From Flavobacterium sasangense DSM 21067 (GTDB lineage: Bacteria; Bacteroidota; Bacteroidia; Flavobacteriales; Flavobacteriaceae), in contig NZ_JMLU01000003.1 of the NCBI RefSeq assembly GCF_000686885.1, positions 1 through 64,000 on the forward strand: a DNA stretch of 64,000 nt, read 5' to 3'. The position numbers and the translations under genes are program-made. Below, piece after piece: positions 16,585 through 24,529 of the stretch (positions within the stretch are counted from its first letter, which is position 1; each line of letters starts with the position of its first letter). The notes beneath the pieces are model-generated. The model ran no database searches and was not told the DNA's origin. It worked only from the letters and a program-made list of their open reading frames with translations.

Positions 16585-16845
16585 TACTCAATGAATGTGG
16601 CAGGTCTCCTGGCTTGCGTCTTGTTATCAACCTTCCCATCGAAAGTTAGAAATTAGAAGTTAGAAGTTAGAAATTTTCTAAATTCAGAATTCTTAATTCT
16701 AAATTAACAACAGTGGTAATGTAGATAATAACAAGCTTTATAGCTTACAGTTGCGGGTACAGCTTAGGTCTTACACCTAATTCCCTTTTAATGTTGTTTT
16801 GAAAAATTCAGAAACAACAACCAAAATTCGGGTGCAAATTTACAT
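16585..16845 (-). promoter_or_regulatory. Cobalamin riboswitch
   Basis: On the minus strand the conserved B12 box (GCCAGGAGACCTGCC) is at about 16599-16614, and the core segments GGGAATTAGGTG and ACCCGCAACTGTAAGC lie upstream. The 5' limit near 16845 is set by a stem pairing around 16793-16820. Between core and B12 box is a variable arm that contains a simple AT-rich repeat (about 16640-16705). Downstream, a hairpin at 16560-16584 lies in the btuB leader and may be the expression platform. High adenosylcobalamin should shut off btuB. Confidence 0.95.
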
Positions 16846-16896
16846 TAATTTTAATAGAATGCAATTTTTAAAAAACATTCTACAACAAATAACAAT

Positions 16897-17004
16897 TTAC
16901 TTCTTCTTATTCATCTTACGCCACAACCAAATAAAGCCAATTACAAAATGCGCCAAAATAATTGTTGCTACTGCATAAATGAAAGCGTTTGAATCTGTTC
17001 TCAT
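16897..17004 (-). CDS. 35-residue single-pass membrane peptide
   Basis: An ATG at 17004 opens a 35-codon frame: a short polar start (MRTDSNAF), one hydrophobic segment (IYAVATIILAHFVIGFIWLW) and a basic tail (RKMNKKK), so the C-terminus should face the cytoplasm. A TAAATTTG -7 element on the minus strand (17026-17019) is at a suitable distance for a short leader. It stands between the divergent btuF-like gene and the riboswitch, on the btuB strand. I do not know a named family. The well-formed topology, promoter and position argue that it is real. Confidence 0.6.
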   Translation of the reverse strand: MRTDSNAFIYAVATIILAHFVIGFIWLWRKMNKKK

Positions 17005-17112
17005 GTTCTTTTTTTTGGCAAATTTAGTGGTTTTTGATAAATCGTTTGGCATCATTTGTTACATATAATCTGTTTTTGAATGTAAAGTACTACTTTTGCA
17101 AAAAACAATTCT

Positions 17113-18243
17113 ATGCGTCATTATTTCTTTTTAGTCGTTTTATTTTTGGGTTTTATCCAGTGTAAAGAATCAGAAAACTCAGCAAATCTGAATACTTCTG
17201 CACAAAATAGTATTCAACATGCAGAAGGATTTTCTATTGAAAAATACGATGGTTTTTCGGTTGTAAAAGTTTCTAACGCTTATCCTGAAGCTAAAGATAA
17301 TTACACTTATGTACTTCATAAAAAAGGAGTTCAAATTCCAGATAGTTTGCAACAATTTACTACGATCGAAGTCCCAATCAAAAAAGTAATCGTTACTTCA
17401 ACAACGCACATTCCTGCTTTGGAATCTTTAGGAGTAGAAAATACTTTAATTGGTTTTCCTACAACAGAATATATCTCATCTGAAAAAACAAGAGCTTTAA
17501 TCGATGCCGGAAAAGTGCGCGATTTAGGTTCTAATCAAGGATTAAATACCGAAGTTATTTTAGACATTCAACCTGATGTAATCGTAGGATTTAGTGTTGA
17601 TGGCGATTTGAAAACTTACAAAAATCTAGAAAAAAACGGTCAAAAAATCATCTTCAATGGCGATTGGACCGAAAAAACGCCTTTGGGAAAAGCCGAATGG
17701 ATTAAGTTTTTCGGCGCACTCTATGATTTAGACGAAAAAGCAACTGAAATTTTCAATTCGATTGAGAAAGAATACAATTCCGTATTAGATTTAGCGAAAA
17801 AAGCGAAAACCCAACCAACCATTTTTGCAGGTGCTATCTACGAAGACCAATGGTTTTTACCACAAGGCGATAGTTGGGCAGCCTATTTTTTAAAAGAAGC
17901 CAACGGAAATTATCTATGGAAAGATTCCAAAGGAACTGGAAGTTTAGCCTTGTCCTTTGAAAGTGTTTTAGACAAAGCCAAAGATGCTGATTTTTGGATT
18001 GGTCCAGGGCAATTTGGCTCTATCAAACAAATTTTAGAAAGCAACCCCAATTACATTCATTTCAAAGCCGTAAAGAACAAAAACGTCTATTCGTTTAGTA
18101 CTAAAAAAGGAAAAACAGGCGGTGTTATTTATTACGAATTAGCACAAAATCGACCTGATTTGGTTTTGAAAGACATTGTAAAGATTTTACATCCTGAAGT
18201 ATTACCGGATTATGAGTTGTTCTTTTTTGAGAAGTTGAAATAG
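17113..18243 (+). CDS. btuF: Cobalamin-type ABC transporter substrate-binding lipoprotein
   Basis: The 376-residue protein has a lipoprotein signal (LGFIQC, Cys18) and the two-lobed periplasmic binding fold of the TroA/BtuF type. Typical segments are VIVTSTTHIPALESLGVENTLIG, then DIQPDVIVGF and the late YELAQNRPDLVLKDI. A TACTTTTG -7 element lies at 17091-17098. It is divergent from btuB and is followed by a FecCD-type permease and an ATPase gene, so it should deliver the cobalamin brought in by BtuB to the inner membrane transporter. The substrate is inferred from the neighbouring riboswitch. Siderophore binding is the alternative. Confidence 0.85.
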   Translation: MRHYFFLVVLFLGFIQCKESENSANLNTSAQNSIQHAEGFSIEKYDGFSVVKVSNAYPEAKDNYTYVLHKKGVQIPDSLQQFTTIEVPIKKVIVTSTTHIPALESLGVENTLIGFPTTEYISSEKTRALIDAGKVRDLGSNQGLNTEVILDIQPDVIVGFSVDGDLKTYKNLEKNGQKIIFNGDWTEKTPLGKAEWIKFFGALYDLDEKATEIFNSIEKEYNSVLDLAKKAKTQPTIFAGAIYEDQWFLPQGDSWAAYFLKEANGNYLWKDSKGTGSLALSFESVLDKAKDADFWIGPGQFGSIKQILESNPNYIHFKAVKNKNVYSFSTKKGKTGGVIYYELAQNRPDLVLKDIVKILHPEVLPDYELFFFEKLK

Positions 18244-18283
18244 ACACGAATTTCACGAATTAACAGGAATTACATTTCTTTAA

Positions 18284-18312
18284 ATTTCTCACATTTCTTT
18301 AATCTGTGTTCC
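18284..18312 (+). repeat. Inverted repeat copy A around the permease gene
   Basis: This 29-bp segment is the reverse complement of 19381-19409 with two mismatches; the inner 20 bp are perfect. It lies between btuF and btuC. The text resembles dispersed non-coding repeats of flavobacterial genomes. Confidence 0.75.
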
Positions 18313-18355
18313 AAAAATAGATTCTAAAAATGTAATTTAGCCAAAAATTCAACGC

Positions 18356-19381
18356 ATGCCATTAACCAAAAAACAGAATCTTCTTTTTATCATCTTACTT
18401 TTAGTAATGGTGTTTTTGTTTTTGGTGAATATCAGTCTAGGTTCGGTTTCTATTCCTTTGAAAGAAGTAGTTAACGGACTTTTATCGCAAGAAATGAGTA
18501 AGGAAAGTTGGGAAATTATTCTGTGGAATTTCCGCTTTCCAAAAGCCGTAACCGCAATTTTAGTAGGAATCGGACTTTCAATGAGCGGCTTGTTGATGCA
18601 AACATTATTTCGAAATCCATTAGCTGGACCTTATGTTTTGGGATTGAGTTCGGGTGCGAGTTTGGGTGTGGCGTTTATCATTTTAGGTACAGGATTTTTA
18701 CCCACCTTTATCTCATCCTTCTTTTTATCGAATTACGGATTAGTATTAGCTTCGAGTTTAGGCAGCTTTTTAGTTTTAATGGCAGTTTTATTGGTTTCCC
18801 AAAAATTAAAAGACACCATGGCAATTCTAATTGTCGGATTGATGTTTGGAAGTTTCACTGGTGCTATAGTTTCGATTTTATCCTATTTTACTTCGGCTGA
18901 AAAATTGCAGAAATTCACCTTTTGGTCCATGGGAAGTATTTCGAATTTATCCTGGAATGAAATTTCGCTTTTATCCGTTTTTGTTATAATCGGAATTGGA
19001 ATTAGTTTCATGGTTATCAAACCTTTGAACGCATTACTTTTAGGAGAAAAATATGCGCAAAGTATCGGAATCAATTATAAGAAAACGCGTTTTTTAATAA
19101 TCATCGCAACCAGTATTTTAGCTGGTAGCATCACCGCTTTTGCTGGTCCGATTGCTTTTATCGGTTTGGCAGTTCCGCATATGGCGAAGTTGTTGTTTCA
19201 GACGAGTAATCATTTTGTGTTATTTTGGAGTACACTATTACTTGGCGCCATTGTAATGTTGTGTTGTGATACAATTGCGCAAGTTCCAGGAAATGATATT
19301 ACCTTACCAATAAATGCAATAACTTCTGTAATTGGAGCACCAGTTGTGATTTGGTTGTTAGTGAGAAAGAAACGTTTTTAG
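18356..19381 (+). CDS. btuC: FecCD/BtuC-type ABC permease
   Basis: This 341-residue protein has about ten membrane segments. It carries the conserved segments LRNPLAGPYVLGLSSGASLGVA-like (FRNPLAGPYVLGLSSGASL) and GPIAFIGLAVPHMAKLL, the cytoplasmic loop that contacts the ATPase, near residue 265. The family transports vitamin B12 and iron-siderophores. It follows the binding-protein gene by 112 bp and precedes the ATPase gene by 119 bp. A nearly perfect 29-bp inverted repeat brackets the gene. Assignment to cobalamin comes from the adjacent riboswitch and BtuB. Confidence 0.88.
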   Translation: MPLTKKQNLLFIILLLVMVFLFLVNISLGSVSIPLKEVVNGLLSQEMSKESWEIILWNFRFPKAVTAILVGIGLSMSGLLMQTLFRNPLAGPYVLGLSSGASLGVAFIILGTGFLPTFISSFFLSNYGLVLASSLGSFLVLMAVLLVSQKLKDTMAILIVGLMFGSFTGAIVSILSYFTSAEKLQKFTFWSMGSISNLSWNEISLLSVFVIIGIGISFMVIKPLNALLLGEKYAQSIGINYKKTRFLIIIATSILAGSITAFAGPIAFIGLAVPHMAKLLFQTSNHFVLFWSTLLLGAIVMLCCDTIAQVPGNDITLPINAITSVIGAPVVIWLLVRKKRF

Positions 19382-19409
19382 GAACACAGATTAAAGAAAT
19401 ATAAGAAAT
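19381..19409 (-). repeat. Inverted repeat copy B around the permease gene
   Basis: This is the partner of 18284-18312. It begins on the last base of the permease stop codon. Recombination between the two copies would invert the permease gene relative to its neighbours. Confidence 0.75.
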
Positions 19410-19500
19410 CAACTTAAATGAACTTTTATGTAATTTTATAAATACTTCCAACTTATATGACTTAAATGTTTAAAAATTAATCCGTGGCAATATAATAAAA

Positions 19501-20286
19501 ATGAACCACCAAAATTTCACCATAAAAACCAACAACCTTTCGATTGGCTACAAGTCCAAATCGGAAACGATAACTATTGCTCAAAATATCAATCTTAGTT
19601 TAGAAAAAGGAAAATTGATCGCATTAATTGGTGAAAATGGAATTGGAAAATCAACATTACTAAAAACATTAACAGGTATCATTCCACCTATACAAGGCGA
19701 AGTTTCTTTACTCCATAAATCGCTTCAAAGTTATAAACCACTTGATTTAGCGCAAGAATTAAGCATCGTTCTAACCGAAAAATTACCACCAAGTAACTTA
19801 ACGGTATACGAAATCATCGCCTTAGGAAGACAGCCTTACACCAATTGGTTAGGCACTTTATCCGATGAAGATACAATCAAAATTGAAGAAGCTATTTCGT
19901 TAACCGAAATCCAACATTTGATTCATAAAAAGCACGATGAAATTAGTGATGGTCAGTTACAAATTGCTTTGATTGCTCGTGCTTTGGCGCAAGATACTTC
20001 GATTATTATTTTAGACGAACCTACAACTCATTTAGATTTGGTTCACAAAGCAACTTTATTAAAACTGTTGCAAAAACTTACGCACGAAACTGGCAAAACT
20101 ATCCTCTACTCTACACATGACATCGATTTAGCGATTCAAATGACTGATGAAATGATTGTGTTTACTCCAAACCAAATTGTACAAGACCAACCTTGTAATT
20201 TAATTCAAATTGGGATTTTTAATTCGTTGTTTGATACCGAACATTTGACTTTTGATGCTACTATTGGCAAATTCAAAATCAAATAA
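19501..20286 (+). CDS. btuD: ABC transporter ATP-binding protein (BtuD-like)
   Basis: This 261-residue ATPase has Walker A GENGIGKST (about 42-50), a Q-loop region near LTEKLPPSNLTVYEIIALGR, Walker B IIILDEPTTHLD and the switch histidine in STHDID. The ABC signature reads ISDGQ rather than the usual LSGGQ, a mild departure. The segment YEIIALGRQPYTNWLG is typical of the cobalamin/siderophore ATPases that partner with FecCD permeases. It completes the BtuFCD-like set and should energise cobalamin import through the permease upstream. Confidence 0.88.
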   Translation: MNHQNFTIKTNNLSIGYKSKSETITIAQNINLSLEKGKLIALIGENGIGKSTLLKTLTGIIPPIQGEVSLLHKSLQSYKPLDLAQELSIVLTEKLPPSNLTVYEIIALGRQPYTNWLGTLSDEDTIKIEEAISLTEIQHLIHKKHDEISDGQLQIALIARALAQDTSIIILDEPTTHLDLVHKATLLKLLQKLTHETGKTILYSTHDIDLAIQMTDEMIVFTPNQIVQDQPCNLIQIGIFNSLFDTEHLTFDATIGKFKIK

Positions 20287-20356
20287 TTTATCCTAATTTT
20301 ACCTTTTGTTTAACGCTTCAAATTTTCAATTTTCATAATTTTACTAAAAAAAATTT

Positions 20357-21118
20357 ATGAAGTACCTTTATTTAACCTTAATCCTAGCTACTATGAATAG
20401 CTTTGGACAATTAGTAAAAGTAGATTACGCTGATGGTAATCAAAAATTAGAAGGCTTTTTTGCTAAAGCACAAAAAGCAAATCCAAAGAAAATTGGCATA
20501 ATCGTTTTACCCGCTTGGATGGGTGTTGATGCGCACTCAAAAGAATCAGCAGAAGCTTTAGCTAAATTAGGCTATCATGCTTTTGTAGCTGATATTTACG
20601 GCGTTGGAAACAATCCAAAAAACACGGGTGAAGCTGGAAAAAATGCAGGTTTCTACAAAAACAATCCTGCTGAATATCAAAAAAGAATTCAATTGGCGAT
20701 TGATCAATTAGTAAAAGCCGGTGCTGATAAAAATCAAATCGCAGTAATTGGCTATTGTTTTGGTGGAACTGGCGCAATCGAAGCGGCTCGTGGGAACTTG
20801 AATGTAAAAGGAGTGGTTTCTTTTCATGGTGGTTTAGGAAAAGCGGCGAATAGTCCAACGAATGAAATTAAAGCTAAAGTTTTAGTGTTGCATGGTGCTG
20901 ATGATCCTTATGTTCCTGCAAAAGAAGTGGAAGCTTTCCAAAACGAAATGCGTGAAACGAAAGCGGATTGGCAAATGAATTATTACGCAAATTCAGTTCA
21001 CGCTTTTACACACAAAGATGCGGGAAGCGATAACAGCAAAGGTGCAGCTTACAATGAATTAGCCGATAAAAGAAGTTGGGAAGCGATGAAAGCGTTTTTT
21101 ATGGAGATTTTTAAATAA
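20357..21118 (+). CDS. Dienelactone hydrolase family protein, exported
   Basis: This 253-residue alpha/beta hydrolase has a signal peptide (1-17). The nucleophile elbow is GYCFGG, with cysteine as in dienelactone hydrolases. The acid is in LVLHGADDPYVP and the histidine in NSVHAFTH. The catalytic triad is complete. An export signal is unusual for a chlorocatechol-pathway enzyme, so it more likely cleaves other esters or lactones in the periplasm. It is not part of an obvious pathway here. A hairpin terminator lies downstream. Confidence 0.88.
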   Translation: MKYLYLTLILATMNSFGQLVKVDYADGNQKLEGFFAKAQKANPKKIGIIVLPAWMGVDAHSKESAEALAKLGYHAFVADIYGVGNNPKNTGEAGKNAGFYKNNPAEYQKRIQLAIDQLVKAGADKNQIAVIGYCFGGTGAIEAARGNLNVKGVVSFHGGLGKAANSPTNEIKAKVLVLHGADDPYVPAKEVEAFQNEMRETKADWQMNYYANSVHAFTHKDAGSDNSKGAAYNELADKRSWEAMKAFFMEIFK

Positions 21119-21144
21119 TTCCCACTATTAATATACAGAATATT

Positions 21145-21180
21145 AAAACAGTTATTTCACCTGAAGTAGCTGTTTTTTTT
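21145..21180. terminator. Hairpin terminator between converging genes
   Basis: The arms AAAACAG (21145-21151) and CTGTTTT (21170-21176) have an inner paired segment and a following T run. The plus-strand hydrolase and minus-strand pseudouridine synthase genes converge here. Confidence 0.75.
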
Positions 21181-21745
21181 ATACATCAAAACCACTCACT
21201 TCGGTAACCTCACCCGCTTTTAAATCATTCAAATGAATGTTTCCAACACGAACACGAACCAAACGCAACGTAGGAAAACCAACTGCTGAAGTCATTTTAC
21301 GCACTTGACGAAATTTTCCTTCCGTTAATGTTATGGAAACCCAAGACGTTGGACCGTGGCGTTCATCTCGAATTTTTTTACCGCGCTCGCCTAAATTGGG
21401 AACAGATTCTAATTTAAAAGCTTTACATTTTTTGGTTTTGTATTTTTTGCCGTGCAAGCCGATTTCAACACCGTTTCGTAATTGCTCAACCGCCTCTTCA
21501 GTTATGATTCCATCAACTTGAGCGTAATATTCTTTTTCTACTTTTTTGCTTCGAACAATTTCGCTCATCATACCGTCGGTAGTTAACAAAAGTAATCCTT
21601 CTGAATCTTCGTCTAAACGACCAATTGCCATAGTGTTTTCGGGAAAATCGTATAATTCGCCCAACAACTTTTTCTTGCGTTTTAATTGATAAATAAACTG
21701 CGATAAATAACCGTAAGGCTTGTGAATAAGAAAGTGATGATGCAT
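21179..21745 (-). CDS. Pseudouridine synthase, RluE/RsuA type
   Basis: This 188-residue enzyme isomerises uridine in ribosomal RNA. The catalytic motif is GRLDEDSEGLLLLTTDG, with the active aspartate in RLD. It also has the KEYYAQVDG and EGKFRQVRKM segments of the family. There is no N-terminal S4 domain, and the length fits RluE, which modifies 23S rRNA near the peptidyl transferase centre. The exact target base cannot be told from sequence. The last nucleotides overlap the terminator on the other strand. Confidence 0.9.
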   Translation of the reverse strand: MHHHFLIHKPYGYLSQFIYQLKRKKKLLGELYDFPENTMAIGRLDEDSEGLLLLTTDGMMSEIVRSKKVEKEYYAQVDGIITEEAVEQLRNGVEIGLHGKKYKTKKCKAFKLESVPNLGERGKKIRDERHGPTSWVSITLTEGKFRQVRKMTSAVGFPTLRLVRVRVGNIHLNDLKAGEVTEVSGFDV

Positions 21746-21805
21746 TTAGAAATTCCGTTTTGGTGTGGCGAAGATACTAAAAACTGTTGGAGTGATACAA
21801 AAAAT

Positions 21806-21945
21806 AAGGAGGCCTTGTTTAAGACCTCCCTGTGTCGATTTTGATTTATTACGTTTTTCTGATCTACTATAACTTGAGAGGAATAAACGACTGAATCTCT
21901 TTTTAGATATGTAACTAACGATATATTCAATAACTAATCAAAATC
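21806..21945 (-). ncRNA. Candidate small RNA with intrinsic terminator
   Basis: Read on the minus strand, a near-consensus -7 element (around 21960) is followed by about 140 bases without a convincing ORF, ending in a strong hairpin (21808-21829, GGAGG paired with CCTCC) and a T-rich tail. This is the shape of an independent small RNA or an attenuated leader in front of the pseudouridine synthase gene. I do not recognise a named RNA family. Confidence 0.45.
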
Positions 21946-22144
21946 ACATGGTAAAAGTACGATATATTTTTAGTCAAGTCACTTGTTTTTAATAGTTTAA
22001 CAAACAATTAGCTTTACAAATCGACGAATGAAATATTCAATCGATAAAGATACTTTTTATAAAAATTTAGAAGAGTTTTAGTAGCTAAGGTATCTTAAAA
22101 TTTTATTTTTTGCTACCTTTACCATATTAAAAAAATCAATCACC

Positions 22145-23533
22145 ATGTCACAAACCCTTTTAGTACTTGCCGCATTTATTATTGCATTAGGAATTGGAAT
22201 TTTTATTGGAAAAATAATATTCGCATCCCAATCTCAATCCGAAAAATCAGGTTTAGAAGAACGAATTAACGGACTTTTGAATCAAATGGAGCAATTGAAA
22301 GTACAATTTCAAACCGAAAGAAATCAGTTTGAAAAATCGCTTGCCCAACTTTCATCCGAAAAAGAAAATCTTCAAAAAGAAAAAGAAAGTTTAGCAATTC
22401 ATTTGGCTAAAAAGGAAAATGATTTTGATAATTTATTAGAACGAAACAAAGAACAAAAGCAAGAGGTAGAGCAACTTCAAGAAAAATTTACTAAAGAATT
22501 TGAAAATCTAGCTAATAAAATTCTGGAAGAAAAAACGGTTAAATTCACCGAGCAAAACAAGGAGAATTTGAAAAATATTTTGTCGCCTTTACAAGACAAA
22601 ATCCAACTTTTTGAAAAGAAAGTCGAAGACACACATAAAGAAAGTATCGATTATCATGCCGCGTTACGTCAACAAATATTGGGACTTCGCGAAATGAACG
22701 AACAAATGAGCAAGGAAACCATCAATTTAACCAAAGCTTTAAAAGGCGATAGCAAAATGCAGGGAAATTGGGGTGAATTGGTTTTAGAACGCGTGTTAGA
22801 AAAATCGGGATTAGAAAAAGACAGAGAATATTTTGTACAACAAAGTCACGTTACGGAAGATGGTAATCGTGTGTTTCCCGATGTTATAATCAATCTTCCT
22901 GATGGCAAGAAAATGATTATCGATTCGAAAGTAACCTTAACCGCTTATGAACGTTACATCAATGAAGAAGATTCGGATATAAAAAATCAACATTTAAAAG
23001 AACATATTGTTTCGATAAATCGTCATGTGGAGCAATTGGGTAGCAAAAATTACCACGATTTGTACCACATGGAAAGTCCAGATTTTGTGTTGCTTTTCAT
23101 TCCAATCGAATCCGCTTTTGCAGTGGCTTTAAATGAAGACACGACTTTGTATAACAAAGCTTTTGAGAAAAATATTGTGATTGTTACACCTTCTACCCTT
23201 TTGGCAACTTTACGTACGATTGACAGCATGTGGACGAACCAAAAACAACAAGAAAATGCGATTGAAATTGCGCGTCAGGCTGGAGCTTTGTATGATAAAT
23301 TTGAAGGTTTTGTTTCCGATTTGATTAAAATTGGAAAGAAAATGGACGAAGCTAAAATCGAATATGGTAACGCTATGAACAAGCTGGTTGACGGAAAAGG
23401 AAACCTTATCACAAGTGTTGAAAAATTAAAAAAAATGGGAGCTAAAGCCAAAAAAGCACTTCCAGAAGCTGTTCTAAAAAGAGCTAACGAAACGGATGAA
23501 ATTTCATTACTTTCTGAAAATAACAACGACTAA
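22145..23533 (+). CDS. rmuC: DNA recombination protein RmuC
   Basis: The 462-residue protein has an N-terminal membrane anchor (5-27), a long coiled coil (about 35-190) and the RmuC nuclease-like domain. The domain includes GNWGELVLERVLEKSGLEK and FPDVIINLPDGKKMIIDSKV, where the D-x-x-I-D-S-K residues resemble a PD-(D/E)XK active site. RmuC limits inversions at short repeats. It stands alone with no obvious operon partner other than the small membrane gene 11 bp downstream. Confidence 0.93.
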   Translation: MSQTLLVLAAFIIALGIGIFIGKIIFASQSQSEKSGLEERINGLLNQMEQLKVQFQTERNQFEKSLAQLSSEKENLQKEKESLAIHLAKKENDFDNLLERNKEQKQEVEQLQEKFTKEFENLANKILEEKTVKFTEQNKENLKNILSPLQDKIQLFEKKVEDTHKESIDYHAALRQQILGLREMNEQMSKETINLTKALKGDSKMQGNWGELVLERVLEKSGLEKDREYFVQQSHVTEDGNRVFPDVIINLPDGKKMIIDSKVTLTAYERYINEEDSDIKNQHLKEHIVSINRHVEQLGSKNYHDLYHMESPDFVLLFIPIESAFAVALNEDTTLYNKAFEKNIVIVTPSTLLATLRTIDSMWTNQKQQENAIEIARQAGALYDKFEGFVSDLIKIGKKMDEAKIEYGNAMNKLVDGKGNLITSVEKLKKMGAKAKKALPEAVLKRANETDEISLLSENNND

Positions 23534-23544
23534 AAAAGAAAATT

Positions 23545-23895
23545 ATGATACGAAAAATTGTTCTTTATATTGCTTTATCACTAACTCTAATAACGGTGGG
23601 TTACTTCAGTTTTATTTATTATATACCATATAGTGAAGGAGTCCGCTCGGGTGAATTGATTAAAATTAGCCACAAAGGTTTTGTAGTAAAAACTTGGGAG
23701 GGCGAATTGAGTCAGGGTATTTCTGGTGCTCAAATTTTTGCTTTTTCTATAATGGACAATGAAACTGCTATTATTGAACAACTCAAACAAAATCAAGGTA
23801 AAAAAGTAACTTTAGAATACGAAGAGCGCTACAAAACTTTCTTTTGGTGGGGTGATACCCGCTATTTTGTTACTAAAGTTTCACTTGAAAAATAA
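23545..23895 (+). CDS. Small membrane-anchored protein of unknown function
   Basis: This 116-residue protein has an N-terminal hydrophobic anchor (8-28) and a beta-rich periplasmic domain, including RSGELIKISHKGFVVKTWEGEL and KKVTLEYEERYKTFFWWGDTRYFVTKV. Similar flavobacterial proteins are sometimes labelled 6-phosphogluconate dehydrogenase; nothing in this sequence supports that. It sits between rmuC and a thioesterase gene with 11 and 5 bp gaps, so the three are probably one operon. Confidence 0.8.
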   Translation: MIRKIVLYIALSLTLITVGYFSFIYYIPYSEGVRSGELIKISHKGFVVKTWEGELSQGISGAQIFAFSIMDNETAIIEQLKQNQGKKVTLEYEERYKTFFWWGDTRYFVTKVSLEK

Positions 23896-23900
23896 TTTTT

Positions 23901-24452
23901 ATGGAAATTGCTAATACTGTTGATGCATCAAAAATTACACTTTCTGAATTAATGCTACCATCCCACTCTAACTTTAGTGGAAAAATACATGGTGGCTATT
24001 TGTTGAAGCTTATGGACCAAATTGCCTTTGCTTGTGCCTCTAAATATTCGGGTTGTTATTGCGTAACGGCTTCTGTGGATACGGTTGATTTTTTGAATCC
24101 TGTGGATGTGGGCGAATTGGTAACCTTGAAAGCATCCGTAAATTATGTTGGTAAAACTTCGATGGTGGTGGGAATTCGTGTAACATCTGAACACATTCAA
24201 ACTGGAATAAAAAAACATTGCAATTCGAGTTATTTTACCATGGTGGCAAAAGATGAAAACGGAAAAAATGTTCAAGTTCCCAAACTTATTTTATCCAATT
24301 TAGAAGAAGTTCGCCGCTTTTACGATAGTATTAATCGGATTGAAAACAAAAAAAGAGCCAAAGAAATTGAGACCAATTTTGATCATAAATCAAAAGAAGC
24401 GATTGATAATTTAAAAAAATATAATGTTGTAATTTCTGATAAAATGTTTTAA
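23901..24452 (+). CDS. Acyl-CoA thioesterase (hotdog fold)
   Basis: This 183-residue hotdog protein matches the YciA/BFIT-type acyl-CoA thioesterases that release free fatty acids and CoA. Visible landmarks are SGKIHGGYLLKLMDQIAFACA (central helix, about 30-50) and VDFLNPVDVGELVTLKASVNYVGKTSMVVGI. A C-terminal extension of about 40 charged residues follows the domain. It is the last gene of the rmuC group. Confidence 0.88.
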   Translation: MEIANTVDASKITLSELMLPSHSNFSGKIHGGYLLKLMDQIAFACASKYSGCYCVTASVDTVDFLNPVDVGELVTLKASVNYVGKTSMVVGIRVTSEHIQTGIKKHCNSSYFTMVAKDENGKNVQVPKLILSNLEEVRRFYDSINRIENKKRAKEIETNFDHKSKEAIDNLKKYNVVISDKMF

Positions 24453-24529
24453 ATTTTAATTGCAAAATCATCGGTGTTTTGAAAAAAAAGTTATATTTGT
24501 TTCAAACAATACAAACAAACTTTAACTAA

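Noticed and set aside
20304-20314. Single TTTTGTTTAAC box before the dienelactone hydrolase gene
   Set aside because: It has no partner at 22 bp on either side, so it is likely chance and not a site of the CarH-like regulator.
21682-21930. Minus-strand ORF of 82 residues
   Set aside because: It runs through the terminator hairpin of the candidate small RNA and into the pseudouridine synthase gene; no recognisable protein.
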